DNA of 64,000 nt from Catonia carolina (GCA_035578175.1 JAQMRL010000006.1:53463001-53527000), one strand, 5' to 3'; counted from the first letter of the stretch, positions 21,816 to 32,557 are shown. Made by a program: numbers and translations. Notes: generated from the letters alone by a model not told the origin.

Positions 21816-22555
21816 GTAGGCGCCATGTTTGCTGAAATTCTGCTTGAGGCTGTTTTTTACGTAAAAACATTTTCTTTTTAAGATTGCGGCTTTAATATGC
21901 ATTTTAGCGCAAAACGTTATATAATAAAAGTTGTAGAGAATGTAAAATTCTACAACTTTTATTTCAAACATTTTTTTGTATAACGCTTAGTTTAGCGGTA
22001 ATTTGCGATTTTCTGTTTTTTTCTCACGAAAACGTGAGAAAAATCGATTTTTTTAACATTTCGGTCTTAGTATGCATTTTACGACAAAAGTGTATATAAT
22101 TAAATTTATAGAAAATTAAAAGATCTACAACTTTTGTTTAGAGCATTTTTCTCTACAGAGCCTAGTTTAGCGTGAAAGCGTGATTTTCTGTATTTTTAAG
22201 CCAAACTGAGGTTGATTTTCATTTTGCGTCTTTCACTCATGATTAAAATTAGGTTATGTTTATTGAGGTTAGTTTTTTGTTTATTTCTAATGTTTTATTA
22301 CTAATATTAGGTTTATTATTAATTATTTATATTGGCAAGAGAAAGTTGTGTGAGTGTTTCACACCAGATTTTTACGTTTTATCAAATTCATAATAATCAT
22401 TATATCTTAGTAGATGGTTTAAAAATTTATTTAAAAAATGTATAGTCCCATATTTTTGCTGAAGGAATATTAAATTTATAATGTATTTCATAAATTTTAT
22501 TGTTGAAAGATTTAATATTACCAAATAAATGTTACAAATTTTATTTATTATTTTT

Positions 22556-23120
22556 GTCATCAGTCTCTCCACTGGTTTGATACAGTTTTCCAAGCTGTTT
22601 TATCTTTTCATATCTAGTACATACATCTTTTGTAATTTGCTTAAAATATTCTAACCTTTACCTCCCCTATAATTCACTCCCTCAATATTACCATCCATTA
22701 TTGGATAGAGCATATCCAATAAGCAACTTGGATGTCTTAAGATATGACCCACTAGCCTATTTCATCTTCTGGTAAGATGTTTCCGTATATTTCTTCTTTC
22801 ATTCACTCGTCTAAGAACCTCTAAATTACTTTTTATGCCCTCTAATATTTTCCTATAACACGATATTTCAAAAGCTTCTATCCTCTTCCTTTCTAAAGCC
22901 CGTATCACCCATGTTTTACTCCCGCATAATACTTCATTCTAAACAGTGTTTTAAGAATTTTTCCCTAATCTGTAAATCAATATTTGTTGTCAGTAAGCTG
23001 TTTTTCATTTCAAAGGCTCTTCTAGCTTGAGCAATTCTGATATCACTTGTGCTTCTACCATCCTTTGTTATTTTACTCCCGAGGTAGCAGAATTCCTCAA
23101 CTGTCTGTATGTTTTAACTC
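22556..23120 (-). pseudogene. LINE-alpha ORF2 C-terminal fragment
   Basis: Same minus-strand 3' end as other LINE-alpha copies (complement of CATCAAACCAGT...GAGACTGATGAC). Frames correspond to the Q-A-R-R-A-F-E-I-K-N-S-L-L-T part, then R-x-E-A-F-E-x-x-C-Y-R and the final R-R-x-x-L-V-G-H region, with many stops and shifts. It is truncated at the 5' side near 23110. Confidence 0.75.
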
Positions 23121-23129
23121 TTTATAGGT

Positions 23130-23515
23130 CTTTGGTAAGTATACTTACCACTGGCAATAAGGTCAAATTTTTTTAAGAATAAGCTATGCAGTTGAACCAT
23201 TTTGGCATTTTCTGGTTTTATAGATGTTCTCTGGTAAGTAGGCTATCCACATTTTGAAATTATTGCGCAGCGACCATTTGCTTCATGAGTTACACGAATT
23301 CATACCAGCGTACGCTACTGTACTTTTGTACAGTGCTTAGAAAATTCGAGTTTTTTACGGGAAAGCAAGGATTCAAAGTTGAGATAAGTTATTCTACACA
23401 TTTTTTTGTTATATAGGACTTCAAGTTGTTTTAATAAGCATTCTTACCACTAAACATTATGTGATTCCCTTTTCAATAAACGTTTCTTGGTAAGTATATT
23501 TACCAGGGCTTGATA
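23130..23515. mobile_element. Possible MITE with palindromic ends
   Basis: GGTAAGTATACTTACC (23134-23149) is a perfect 16 bp palindrome. The near-identical GGTAAGTATATTTACCAGGG starts at about 23488. The two lie ~350 bp apart and read as inverted termini. No TSD was established. Confidence 0.4.
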
Positions 23516-23524
23516 TTTAAAAAA

Positions 23525-24510
23525 AAAGAAATATCTTACTGTTCTGCCACTGGAAATACATTATTCAAGTCCCCACGGTTACTAGTAAAGTAACCGTGCA
23601 AGTGCCTATAAAACAAAATTTAACATTTTATAACATGTACATTTTCCCTGTAGTACTGCCCTATGAAGGTTTAACAAACAGACAAACATGGAGAATATAT
23701 CAAAACCATTGCCTCAATTTTGAAAAAAGGTGGATGAAGGTCATTTTGAAAATGAACTAAGCATTTTATTTTACATGAATTTTTACACCACACCTTTTCT
23801 TAAGAGTTCATGTACATTCTTTCCCAGTAAGTCATATTAGGAATTCACTATAGGCCTACATTTAATGTTAACTTAGGATGAACAAGAGTGCTTAACAAGT
23901 TTATAAGTAATTTTATTTTGCTAATACCGTTCAAATAGTTCTTCTTCAATCAATATCATCATCATCATCAATCAATGACAATGTGCCATCTATTTCTTTA
24001 CTATTATATAAAATGATAAAATTTTTTGTTGTGATAACTATTTCTGGAGTTGTACGAACCCGATTTTAATAATTTTGGTGTCGTTTGAAACTATTGCCAT
24101 ATAGCTTTGCTGAAATTCCCAAATATATGTTTTTCTCGGAAAATCCTACCCGAAAATCAAAATAATTAGGTATCTCCATAACTGTTAAAGTTATCGAATT
24201 GCAAATTTCACAAGTGAATTCCTAGACCCATAAAACTAAAAAAAAAATAATTTCAAACCGTACGTCAGCGCATACTTTTTTGATTTGAAAAATAATTTTT
24301 ATCATAAAACTGAACTAGGAGACACTGCCAGGCATTATGCCGTTGCGTTCATTTGTCTCCAGGGACCATACTCTTTTCATTTAAAAGAGTTCAGTTCTCT
24401 ATTAAGCCTATCCTTCACTGTACCTAATAATTAAAAAAGCTAAAACAAACATTGACAGCAAGAGGGTAATTAGGCTACAGAATGTAAATTTTTTAACCCG
24501 ACATTTCCCT
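23525..24510. other. Unassigned; small hairpin at 23574-23598
   Basis: CACGGTTACT and AGTAACCGTG pair perfectly around a 5-base loop at 23574-23598. The remainder has no frame or repeat match; a CATCATCATCATCA patch lies near 23957. Confidence 0.4.
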
Positions 24511-24514
24511 TGTA

Positions 24515-24715
24515 GTATTATATAAACAGTTCCGAGGGAGGTGGAGAGTTCTTTGCTGATGTCGGATCAAGTGGCCAGGTTTTTGGTTGGTAGGTGGTTG
24601 TGGCCTTCTTGGGGCTGGACGAGGACGCCTCAATTGAGTCCAATACTATTTCCCCCATCGTGAGGGAGTGAACATGAGTTTTTCTCGCCGCCTCGGATAA
24701 GGAAAGGGCAAACAT
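24515..24715 (-). repeat. Repeat shared with 46595-46765, with a small open frame
   Basis: The minus frame contains MGEIVLDSIEASSSSPKKAT, TTYQPKTWPLDPTSAKN and SPPPSELFI. The plus-strand copy at 46595-46765 gives VVLDSIEAFTLSRKKAATAY and QPKLGHFIHLRKSSTSSELL. DNA similarity continues on both sides (CGAGAAAAACTCAT; GAAATGTCGGGTTAAAA). The family is unknown; a retroelement Gag or untranslated region is possible. Confidence 0.55.
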
Positions 24716-24778
24716 TTAAATTCGTTGGGTTAGATTTACGCAAAGAATGTTTTTTGCATGGACAATTTTATGTCATTT

Positions 24779-25055
24779 AAGAGCAGAAGAGGTAGAGGTG
24801 TAAAAGACACTAATCAGAGTTATCTTCTCTGAAAGTAATGAATTTCATTATACAGCCAGACCCTGTGGTGAATGAAGTGAAGGTGTCATTTGCAGAGTGG
24901 AAATTATGTGCTTTTCAGAGGGCCCGGCATGCTGATAAGCGTACTTTTGCACTCAGTGAGGAAGGCACTGGTAAACCACCTCACTCCTTGTTTTACCTAG
25001 TAAAACCTCTACAGGTTCAAACCAGCCTTTTGGCTGATGACCTAAACAACAACAA
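24779..25055 (+). mobile_element. SINE-A, 5'-truncated
   Basis: Starts within AAGAGCAGAAGAGGTAGAGG and runs to GATGACCTAAACAACAACAA. The internal 72-codon frame from 24838 (MNFIIQPDPVVNEVKVSFAE) is open. Confidence 0.85.
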
Positions 25056-25265
25056 TTTTATGTGGGTCTGTCAAGAACTGGTATTTCTCGTAATCAATAT
25101 ATTTTAATAACGACTGGAAACAAAACAAAGAATTTTGTATTTGAGGAGGTATACTATTGATGGCTTTTTGACCGATGAAAATGTTATAGAGTTTTCAATT
25201 GGGAAAATACTATTTTCAGCAGAAACAAAACTACTTAATGAAAAATTTTGTAGCTCGTGTGATTT

Positions 25266-25288
25266 GTCCATAACAGGCAGCTGGAGTA

Positions 25289-25326
<38 letters not shown>

Positions 25327-26490
25327 GCCCTGGAGACTCCAGGAGGAGTATAGGACATGTCGTCAGATGTAACACCTGAAATACATATAAGAAACACACT
25401 ATGTATCACTACTATCAAGAAAGAAATTCTTGTACGCTATAAAAAGTTTCACCGATCAAGTAATTTTTTAAATTTTTTTAAAGGAATTCAAATCCTCACA
25501 ACACTTTAAAGATTGGGGTAATTTATTTATGAATTTTCTCCCTGCATAAGTAGGTTTTTGTTCAAACAATTTTGTGGAGTGATTAGCCACATAATAATCA
25601 TTCCTGTTTCTCGTGTTATGATTGTGAACATTGGAATTCTGCATAAAATTATTTTGCCTAACATACATAATCACCTCAAAAATGTAGAGACAGGGAACTG
25701 TAAGCAATTTAAGCTCCTTAAATAGTGGCCTGCATGAGGTTAGCTGGTTAGCTCCCACCATACACCTAATAGCTTTCTTTTGAATTTTAAAAACCCTATT
25801 CATATTACCCATGCTAGAATTACCCCATACTAAAATACCATACCGGATATGAGACAGAATGAGGCCATGATAAGCTGCCATTAGTAATTTTTTATCATTT
25901 AATCTGGCGATTTGTTTTAGTGCAAATACCCCAGATGATATTTTACTACAAACTTGATTGATATAGAAGTCCCAAGACAAAGATCTATCTAGAGATACGC
26001 CCAGGAACTTCACTGTTTCTACATGCTCTAAACTATTATTATGAATAAATACATCCACTTCTCTACTTTCTTTAACGTTATGTTTATTTTTGAACTGCAA
26101 GTACTGACACTTTTTCCCATTAACTGTTAATAACATTTGATTCAAGAACTGCACTACGGACTCTATGTTAACATGTGTATTTACTTCAAGAGCATCTACC
26201 AGTGAACTGTTTTTCATCTGGTCTGTTAGTTCCAGGGCTACAAAAAATAGTTCTGTTTCTTATCACATGGTCAGCCAATTATATAACTAAAGAATTTAAG
26301 AACAGAAGAGGTACGGGTGTAAAAGCACTAGTCAAAGTTATCTCTTCTGAGGGTAATGAATTTCATCATTATACAGCCAGACCCTGTGGTATATGAAGTG
26401 AAGTTGTCATTTGCAGGGTTGAAAGTAGGTGCTTTTCGGGGGGCCTGGCATACTGATAAGCATACCATTCCACTCAGTGATGAAGTCAAT
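25266..26490 (+). mobile_element. SINE-A copy split by a LINE
   Basis: The 5' end CATAACAGGCAGCTGGAG is at about 25269; after the LINE the copy resumes at 26218 with GTCTGTTAGTTCCAGGGCTA. It is cut short near 26490, where it fuses into TG-element sequence. About 15 bp of SINE are missing at the insertion. Confidence 0.8.
25295..26217 (-). pseudogene. Jockey/CR1-like LINE, reverse transcriptase C-terminal part
   Basis: An open minus frame of 249 codons ends with the natural-looking LNSFKKI. It contains NGKKCQYLQF, VETVKFLGVSLDRSLSWDFY (K-F-L-G-V-x-L-D-x-x-L-S-W thumb motif), YHGLILSHIRYGILVWGNSS and FKIQKKAIRCMVGANQLTSC, then RPLFKELKLLTVPCLYIFEV. The catalytic palm (Y/F-A-D-D) is missing, so this is a 5'-truncated insertion. 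It ends in poly(A), seen as a T run at 25296-25324. The unbroken frame suggests fairly recent insertion. Confidence 0.85.
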
Positions 26491-26494
26491 GTTA

Positions 26495-26700
26495 ATCAAC
26501 CTCATTCGACTTAAAAATACGGAAAATCACTAATTGACGCTAAACTAGGCTCTGTACAAAAAGTTCCTATTATATATACTAAGTTATTATTTCTTGTAAC
26601 ATGGTTAATTCTAACAGTGCCTTTATTACCACTCGTAAAACTAAAAATCGCAATGTTTTGAATTTGAACAGAATTTGCGCAAGTAAGATTTTAAGTTGAA
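26495..26700 (-). mobile_element. TG-element fragment
   Basis: CTCATTCGACTTAAAAATACG, GGAAAATCACTAATTGACG and AAACTAGGCTCTGTACA match the minus-strand right part of the TG element. It matches 57340-57530 even more closely, including CAGTGCCTTTATTACCAC. Confidence 0.7.
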
Positions 26701-26739
26701 CTTATAATGGAAACGAAGAATCACGAACCCGCTTTTTCA

Positions 26740-27030
26740 ATATTCTTCTTCTTTTCTTCACTTCAAGGTCTAATTTTAGTGAACCTTTTCCGGTACCCAT
26801 TTCTTCCTCAGTCTTCCCACAACTCTCGTACCAATTGGTATGTAATTTGAAGCCTCTATTGGCATCCTCCCATATGGTATTCTGTTCAAGTGACTGAACC
26901 AGTTTCTTCGATTCTGTAAGATCTTGTCACGTAGAGGTGGAAAAGACAGAACTCGTCTTATTTCGTCATTTCTTAACGTGTCTCTTCTAAAGTATTCCAA
27001 TACATTACGCAAAAATCTCATCTCTGAGCT
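26740..27030 (-). pseudogene. LINE-delta ORF2 C-terminal fragment
   Basis: The minus frame from 27021 reads MRFLRNVLEYFRRDTLRNDE, IRRVLSFPPLRDKILQNRRN, WFSHLNRIPYGRMPIEASNY and GTRVVGRLRKKWVPEKVH. The E-M-R-F-L-R start, H-L-x-R-M/I-P and V-G-R-x-x-K-K-W ending are typical for the last ~80 residues of LINE ORF2. A near-identical copy lies at 57780-58080. Confidence 0.8.
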
Positions 27031-27044
27031 TGGATCTTAAGCTT

Positions 27045-27105
27045 ATGTAGTAAAGTCCTTTAGATGTTCAAACCAGCCTTTCAGCTGATGACCTGAACAA
27101 CAACA
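27045..27105 (+). mobile_element. SINE-A 3' end fragment
   Basis: TTCAAACCAGCCTTTCAGC then TGATGACCTGAACAACAAC: the last ~60 bp of SINE-A only. Confidence 0.75.
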
Positions 27106-27109
27106 GCCC

Positions 27110-27860
27110 GTGCGATGCTGAGGAGGTCCGCTATTTATTTAGTCTCACTTTTATTGTAGGTACAACATTTTTAGTTGATGAAGGGAATCGAATAACAGGT
27201 CCGCTAGTTAAGAATAAATTCCTAAAATTTTCAAAATTAAAAATAATTTGTTAGAAACATAGTCCATAAATTAAAACAAGAGCTAATGATGCCATAGAAA
27301 TTGGGATCTGAACAAAACACTCTATACTTCATATTACATCAGTGTTACGTAACAGGAAACGACGAATAGTGTAAAGGAATTAATTTACCTGCATTGTATT
27401 TTAAAATAAAACAAGTGAAAAAAGTAGAATAAGAAGAAAACATACGGACAGAATAAATTGAAACGAAAAAGTAGAGTCAAATGTTAAATAAAAAGTCTGT
27501 TTAGCACACAATGGGAAATGAAAGATATACGTACTATAACAGCTCGTCTGTGATCTATATGAACACCTACCTAACTTTACTATACTCATTGACGCGCTTT
27601 ATGTCATGGCTGTATTTTCTTTTGTCTTTTGTATTATACCATAAGATGGTAATGGATAAACGTATTTAAATAATGGAAAGGTAAACCATTTATGCATACT
27701 GATACAATAGGCAACTTTTTTGGAATTCAAAAGAAAGTTATGGGCAAGAAGAGGCGTGTATTCATTGTCACTAATGCCCAAAAAAAAATAAAAAATTGTA
27801 AAAAATAGCTCTTCGGGAAGATTTATAAATAGATAAATGCTTCATTGTAGTCGACGTGTT
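27110..27860. other. Unassigned
   Basis: No recognisable frame or repeat. Minus frames at 27401-27781 are short and unmatched. Confidence 0.4.
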
Positions 27861-27861
27861 C

Positions 27862-28314
27862 TTTACTTTCTCCTGCCTTTTATATAGTGTAAAGAAGGGT
27901 AGTATTGTTTTCATCTCGATTATCGATTTTTCACCGAAAATAAAAGTTTTCAGGCCTCCTGAACCCAAAAAAAACATTTTTTAACGATTGAAGTATAGGT
28001 GTGAACAAATTACCTGAAGAACGGAACGGCGTACGAATTTGAAACTTAACTTAAGTTAGCTACCACTACGGGACCCGACACGAACAGTTCTATCAAAATC
28101 TGTCAACCGGAAGTAGCAGTTTATTCGTTAAATGTTTCACTTTTTTGCGATTTTTCTCAAAAACGGCTCGTACGATTTTTTTCGAAATCGTCTCAAATTA
28201 TTAATGTTCTAAAAGATAGGGTAAGCTGCTGAAATTCGTGGGGTCTGTGCTCTCGTGAACATTGTTTTAAGGTATCCACAACTCACAAAAGATATTTTTA
28301 ACGATTGGACTGGG

Positions 28315-28355
<41 letters not shown>

Positions 28356-28835
28356 GTGCAAAAAAATTAAGAAAAACGGACGAGAACGGAACGAAGTTGA
28401 AACTTGGAGCTTAAGTTAGGTACCAATAGGGAACCCGACACGAACATTTTTATCAAAATCAACCAACCGGAAGTAGCAATTTATTCGTACAATTTTTCAC
28501 TTTCTTGCGATTTTCTCAGAAATGACACCTACAATTCTTTTCGAAATCGCCACAAATCTTTTATGCTCTATAAGATAAAGTAAAAGACATGTCTGCTGAA
28601 ATTTTTAGGGGTTCTGTACTGTTGTGGTAAAAATTTATTTTTTAAAGACTGCGGGTTTAATATGCATTTTAGGGAAAAAGTGATGCTGTACAATAAATTT
28701 GTAGAAAATTACAACCCTACAACTTTAATTTCAATCTTGTTTTTCTACAAGTCTTATTTTAGTGTTTTTTTTCTGTATTTTGTACATCAAAATCGGTAAA
28801 AAGCGGCCATAGTATCCATAATTCGACAATAGTAT
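27862..28835 (+). mobile_element. TG element with internally duplicated core
   Basis: The left part (CTTTACTTTCTCCTGCC to AAAACGGCTCGTACGA) is followed from about 28265 by a second pass through the same core. That second pass holds ACGATTGGACTGGGC, (TG)n at 28318-28354, GGTACCAATAGGGAACCCG and ATTTGTAGAAAATTAC. The right terminus is lost at the solo LTR. Confidence 0.7.
28318..28354. repeat. (TG)n microsatellite
   Basis: About 18 TG units within the TG element. Confidence 0.95.
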
Positions 28836-28978
28836 TGTCACCGTTGTCCCCTTTGATCAGACACTGTGCTGCCGGCTATCAAAGCTTCTGATTTAGCGAT
28901 AGAGGAAACCGCCAATAGTTCCAAAAGGGGCGGTAGGCCTGTGTCGGCACTGCAGAGGGCTTGTAACTCACTGGAGAC

Positions 28979-28987
28979 TATATAAAG
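28979..28987 (+). promoter_or_regulatory. TATA box of solo LTR copy 2
   Basis: TATATAAAG followed by AGCGCTCCACCGAG; the same context as in copies 1 and 3. Confidence 0.8.
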
Positions 28988-29557
28988 AGCGCTCCACCGA
29001 GCCCGAGGGGATTCGATTCTTATCCACTCGACAGCAGACAAGACATTCATTCACCATCGGCTTACGGCTACCGGACTCCAGCAAAGATTCATCGACGACC
29101 CCGCAAGAGAAAAGATGATGCTTCCGTTCGCCGACCCGACAACGTAGCCGTCGACTAGGACCGTCATCGCTCGCTGCCACGAGCGATGCGCACATGGTCC
29201 CTCGGCCGAGCCTTTACGCCCACCGGATCCGACGAAGCAACCATCTACGCACTACTGCGAGGGGTTTTCACTCCGCTGACAACAACACGCCGTGTCGCCC
29301 AGCTCCTCGACCGGCACGGCGATTACACTCTACATCTCCGACCACGATCGACCGACTACATCCACGGGATAAAGAAAGAAAATGCTTTGGAACTTGCAGC
29401 AGCCGTCGCCGCAGATCTCGCATCCACGCACTGCCTAAACCGGTCTCCTTCGAGACCAGCACAACGATCCTTCTCAGAACCAACTGGTTAAGTTTTTCAC
29501 CGGCCCTTACAGGGCTATCAACCAACTCTGTCCGCCCCGGCGGACACACACATAAAC

Positions 29558-29573
29558 GGCCCTTTTCAGGGCC
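29558..29573 (+). terminator. Histone-mRNA-type 3' stem-loop in LTR copy 2
   Basis: GGCCCTTTTCAGGGCC with CATAAAC before and ACCAAAA after, 48 bp from the LTR end. Identical to the loops in copies 1 and 3 although the sequence around it has diverged. Confidence 0.85.
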
Positions 29574-29756
29574 ACCAAAAAGTACAGGTTTCTAGCCTCT
29601 TAATGTCGCCATTTGGTGACAGTGTATATAATATAATTTGAATTGCATTTGCCCTTAACCCTGCGCTTAGTTCATATTAAAATATATTTTGGGTTTAAAA
29701 CCAATTTTTAACAAAATGTACCAAAACTAATGTTTTTTTTTTTGGTTTTGGAATTT

Positions 29757-29798
29757 TTATTTTCAACAGATGATTGTACGGCCATCTGTTGAAAATAA
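29757..29798. repeat. Perfect 16 bp inverted repeat
   Basis: TTATTTTCAACAGATG (29757-29772) and CATCTGTTGAAAATAA (29783-29798) are exact complements around a 10-base loop. Confidence 0.95.
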
Positions 29799-29799
29799 G

Positions 29800-30362
29800 T
29801 GTAGAAACTGATAATGGTTCTGTCTTGAACTGTACTATTTAACATATTAGATGATAACTTAGTAAAAAGAAAAGGAGGGTTGAGTTTCGGCAGAACAAAT
29901 TTTTAAAGGAGATATGAACACCTGTTTCACTCCTACTCGAAGATGGAGTAAGAATAAGAAGAAGAAAAAAAAAGTGAAAAGAGGGTCGACCCCAAACTAT
30001 CACGATTCCCACGAACACATCTGGTATAGTACTATAAAAACGGTGCATAACCGCGCGCACACACACACTCACACACACATTCATTTACCTCTACAAATAG
30101 CATACACATATTATAGTGGAAAGATTTTTTGCTCCGTCACTTTTTCCCCTTCAGTTATACTTAACAACCTTCATCCCATCCACTTGCATAATCATACTTA
30201 CTATTTTTTTGTTGAGTTAGGGTAAACTTGGTGCATGTGCGTGCGTGTGTTTTATTTCTAACCAAAAATAAAATGTCAGTCAACAATGAGCTTGAAAAGA
30301 TCATTAATATTAATCAGCTAATAGTATCTTCATTAACCACGATACAAAGTAGTTCTTGTTCT
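29800..30362. other. Unassigned
   Basis: A purine run (AAGAATAAGAAGAAGAAAAA, near 29950) resembles LINE tails seen elsewhere, and a short ACAC run lies at 30058-30080. No coding frame is credible. Confidence 0.4.
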
Positions 30363-30364
30363 TT

Positions 30365-31655
30365 TTACTTTCTCTTAATATGTATGAAAAGTATAGTATA
30401 CGGAAAGAAAGTATTGTTTCTTATAGATTTATCGAAATTTTCATCGGATGTACACGTTTTCAGGCCCCTGGACCCAAAAACCATGTGTTTTAGTGATTGG
30501 TCTATGTGTGAACAAAATATCTCAAGAACGGAATATCGTACGAAGTTGAAACGTGGAACTTAATTTCGGTACCACTACAGGACCCGACACGAACATTTTT
30601 ATCAAAATCGATCACCTGGAAGTAATAGTTTATTCGTGTAGTTTTTACTTTTTTGCGATTTTCTCAAAAAAGGCTCCAACGATTTTTTTAAAAATCACCT
30701 CATTTACTACATTTTATGCTCTACAATATCGGGTAAGCGTCTGATGAAATTCTTGGGGAGCCTGTGCTCATGTGGTAAAAACTGTTTTTTGTTTTATGAT
30801 GGTAGGTATACAATCAAAGTTGTAGAATATTGAAATACCTACAACTTATATTTCAAAAACTTTTTCTGCAACGCTTAGTAAAGTAGAAATTAATGATTTT
30901 CTGTATTTTGCTCATCAAAATCGGTAAAAAGGAGTTTTTTTTTAAGATTGCGGCTTTAGTATGCACTTTAGGGAAAAAGTTTATATAATAAAAGTTATAG
31001 GAAATTAAAAAACTTACAACTTTTATTTCAAATATTTTCTTCTACAGAACCTAGTTTGCGTCAATTAGTGATTCTCTCTATTTTTAAGTTTTAGAGGTTG
31101 ATTTACATTTTGCATCATTCACTCGTAATTAAAAATAGATTACGTTTTACATTTTCCATTGTTTACTCATTATTAAATCCCGGTCCATCATCCGAGGCAT
31201 CATGAGGTTTGCCAGTAGTTAAGAAAATCCTCTGGCCACGTTACGAGCGCTGCGCAGATTAAGCTCATTATTGGGATTACCACATCACTGCATATATTAT
31301 GAGCCTGCAGGACAGTTCCTTCGAGGTGCCGCTCTAGGTTCTTCCGCCTCCTCTTCCGTTAGAAATATCTTCCATATCCGCCTTCGGAGCGGTACCATCT
31401 TCACTAGGTTTTGTCCACCCTGAGTATTTTATTTCCTCAGCACTCTCTAACAGAATTGACGAGTGTCCCCCATAGCCAGGAGTGGCCCCCGATAGCAGAC
31501 CCAGCAACAGCCACAGGAGAGAACTAGGATGCCCGAGAAAGAGATGGGCAGATTTGAAAGATTCGGAACAGGCAGAAGAAGACTAATGATTAAACATATT
31601 TTATGTTTTATTATTTTCATTGGCAAGAAAAACTATGCGACTGTTTCACACCAAA
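30365..31655 (+). mobile_element. TG element lacking (TG)n, with an insertion
   Basis: The left end CTTTTTACTTTCTCTTAATA is near 30361 and the right end ATTGGCAAGAAAAACTATGCG near 31619. The core is present, but at the usual microsatellite position it has only GTCTATGTGTGAACAAAATA. A foreign segment lies at about 31175-31590. Confidence 0.75.
31175..31592 (+). pseudogene. Degraded LINE 3' fragment inside the TG element
   Basis: The end reads CPRKRWADLKDSEQAEED (with a frame change), matching the minus fragment at 12726-12870. The upstream 300 bp is GC-richer than its surroundings and has no clear frame. It interrupts the TG element between ATTGTTTACTCATTATTAA and TAATGATTAAACATA. Confidence 0.5.
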
Positions 31656-31659
31656 TTTT

Positions 31660-32140
31660 TTTCATTAACTAAGATTTAAAAAACCATCAGAAATTTCCTA
31701 AGGAAACTCACAGTCACACTGTATTAGTTACTAATTAGTTTACTCACAAATTAACCCACTAATTAATGTTAACAGACGTCATAATTATAGCATAATGGAA
31801 TAGATTTTATTTTGTTTGGTAGTAAATAAGTGTAGAGTATTCAAGTATGGTATCTTCATGCACGCCTTGTTCCTTGGCATCAATGGCATTGCAATACTGG
31901 CGCCAGTCTCCTTTCATATGAGAAAGGAATTATAATAAATATTATATTTCAATGTAACTGTAATGTAATCAAAGTGGCCTGTTAGTTAGGCCTATTGAAC
32001 AATCAGTTTATATAAACATAATATCTGTAAATTTAGAAAAAGAAAACTAAAATTCTAAGGACATCTGCGTAAGAAACTGTTGCAAAACAAATTTTTAATG
32101 GAACTATGGTGAAGGAGAGTGGTGCAAGAAGTCACTAGGG
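31660..32140. other. Unassigned
   Basis: AT-rich, no feature seen. Confidence 0.4.
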
Positions 32141-32144
32141 ATTT

Positions 32145-32557
32145 TAATATTAATAACAGACAGGTGGAGTGTCAAATTCTTTACACTCAATCTGTTAGTT
32201 GGAGGGCTAAAATAAATAGTTCTGTTTCTTATCACAAGGTCAGCCAAAAAAATGACTGAATCATTTAAGAACAGAAGAGGCAGAGGTGTAAAAGACACTA
32301 ATCAGAGTTATCTCCTCTGAAAGTAATGAATTCATTAAAACTTACAGCCAGACCCTGTGGTGAAGGAAGTGAAGGTGTCATTTGCAGAGTGGAAAATAAA
32401 TGTGCTTTTTAGAGGGCCCGGCATGCTGATAAGCGTACTTTTCTGCTCAGTGAGAAAGGCTGAGGTAAACCACCTCACGTTTCATCTCTTTTTACTTAGT
32501 AGAACCTCTACAGATTCAAACCAGCCTTTTGGCTGATGACCTTAATTAACAACAACA
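32145..32557 (+). mobile_element. SINE-A copy
   Basis: AATAACAGACAGGTGGAGTG to GACCTTAATTAACAACAACA. Flanks AGGGATTTTAATATTAA / AGGGATATTAAGAG suggest a diverged TSD. Internal small insertions break the 72-codon frame. Confidence 0.85.

Larger units (their letters stand above)
20822..22372 (+). mobile_element. TG element, full-length with inserted hAT element
   Basis: The left end is ACTTTCTCTTGCCTATATG near 20830 and the right end GGCAAGAGAAAGTTGTGTG near 22334, followed by AGTGTTTCACACCAGA. It contains the (TG)n block and repeated ACTTTTAT / ATAAAAGTTGTAGA modules. A 383 bp hAT-type insertion at 21433-21815 splits it; without it the element is ~1.17 kb. It has no coding capacity. Confidence 0.8.
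28836..29621 (+). mobile_element. Solo LTR, copy 2 (longest)
   Basis: Begins TGTCACCGTTGTCCC and ends TTTGGTGACA; the flanking bases GTAT / GTGT (28832-28835, 29622-29625) fit a 4 bp TSD with one mismatch. It is 786 bp, about 140 bp longer than the other copies because of extra sequence in 29330-29550. That extra part includes a degenerate stem-loop (CCGGCCCTTACAGGGCT, near 29501) and a GTCCGCCCCGGCGGAC hairpin. Overlapping frames (133, 101 and 93 codons) are not conserved. Confidence 0.82.
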
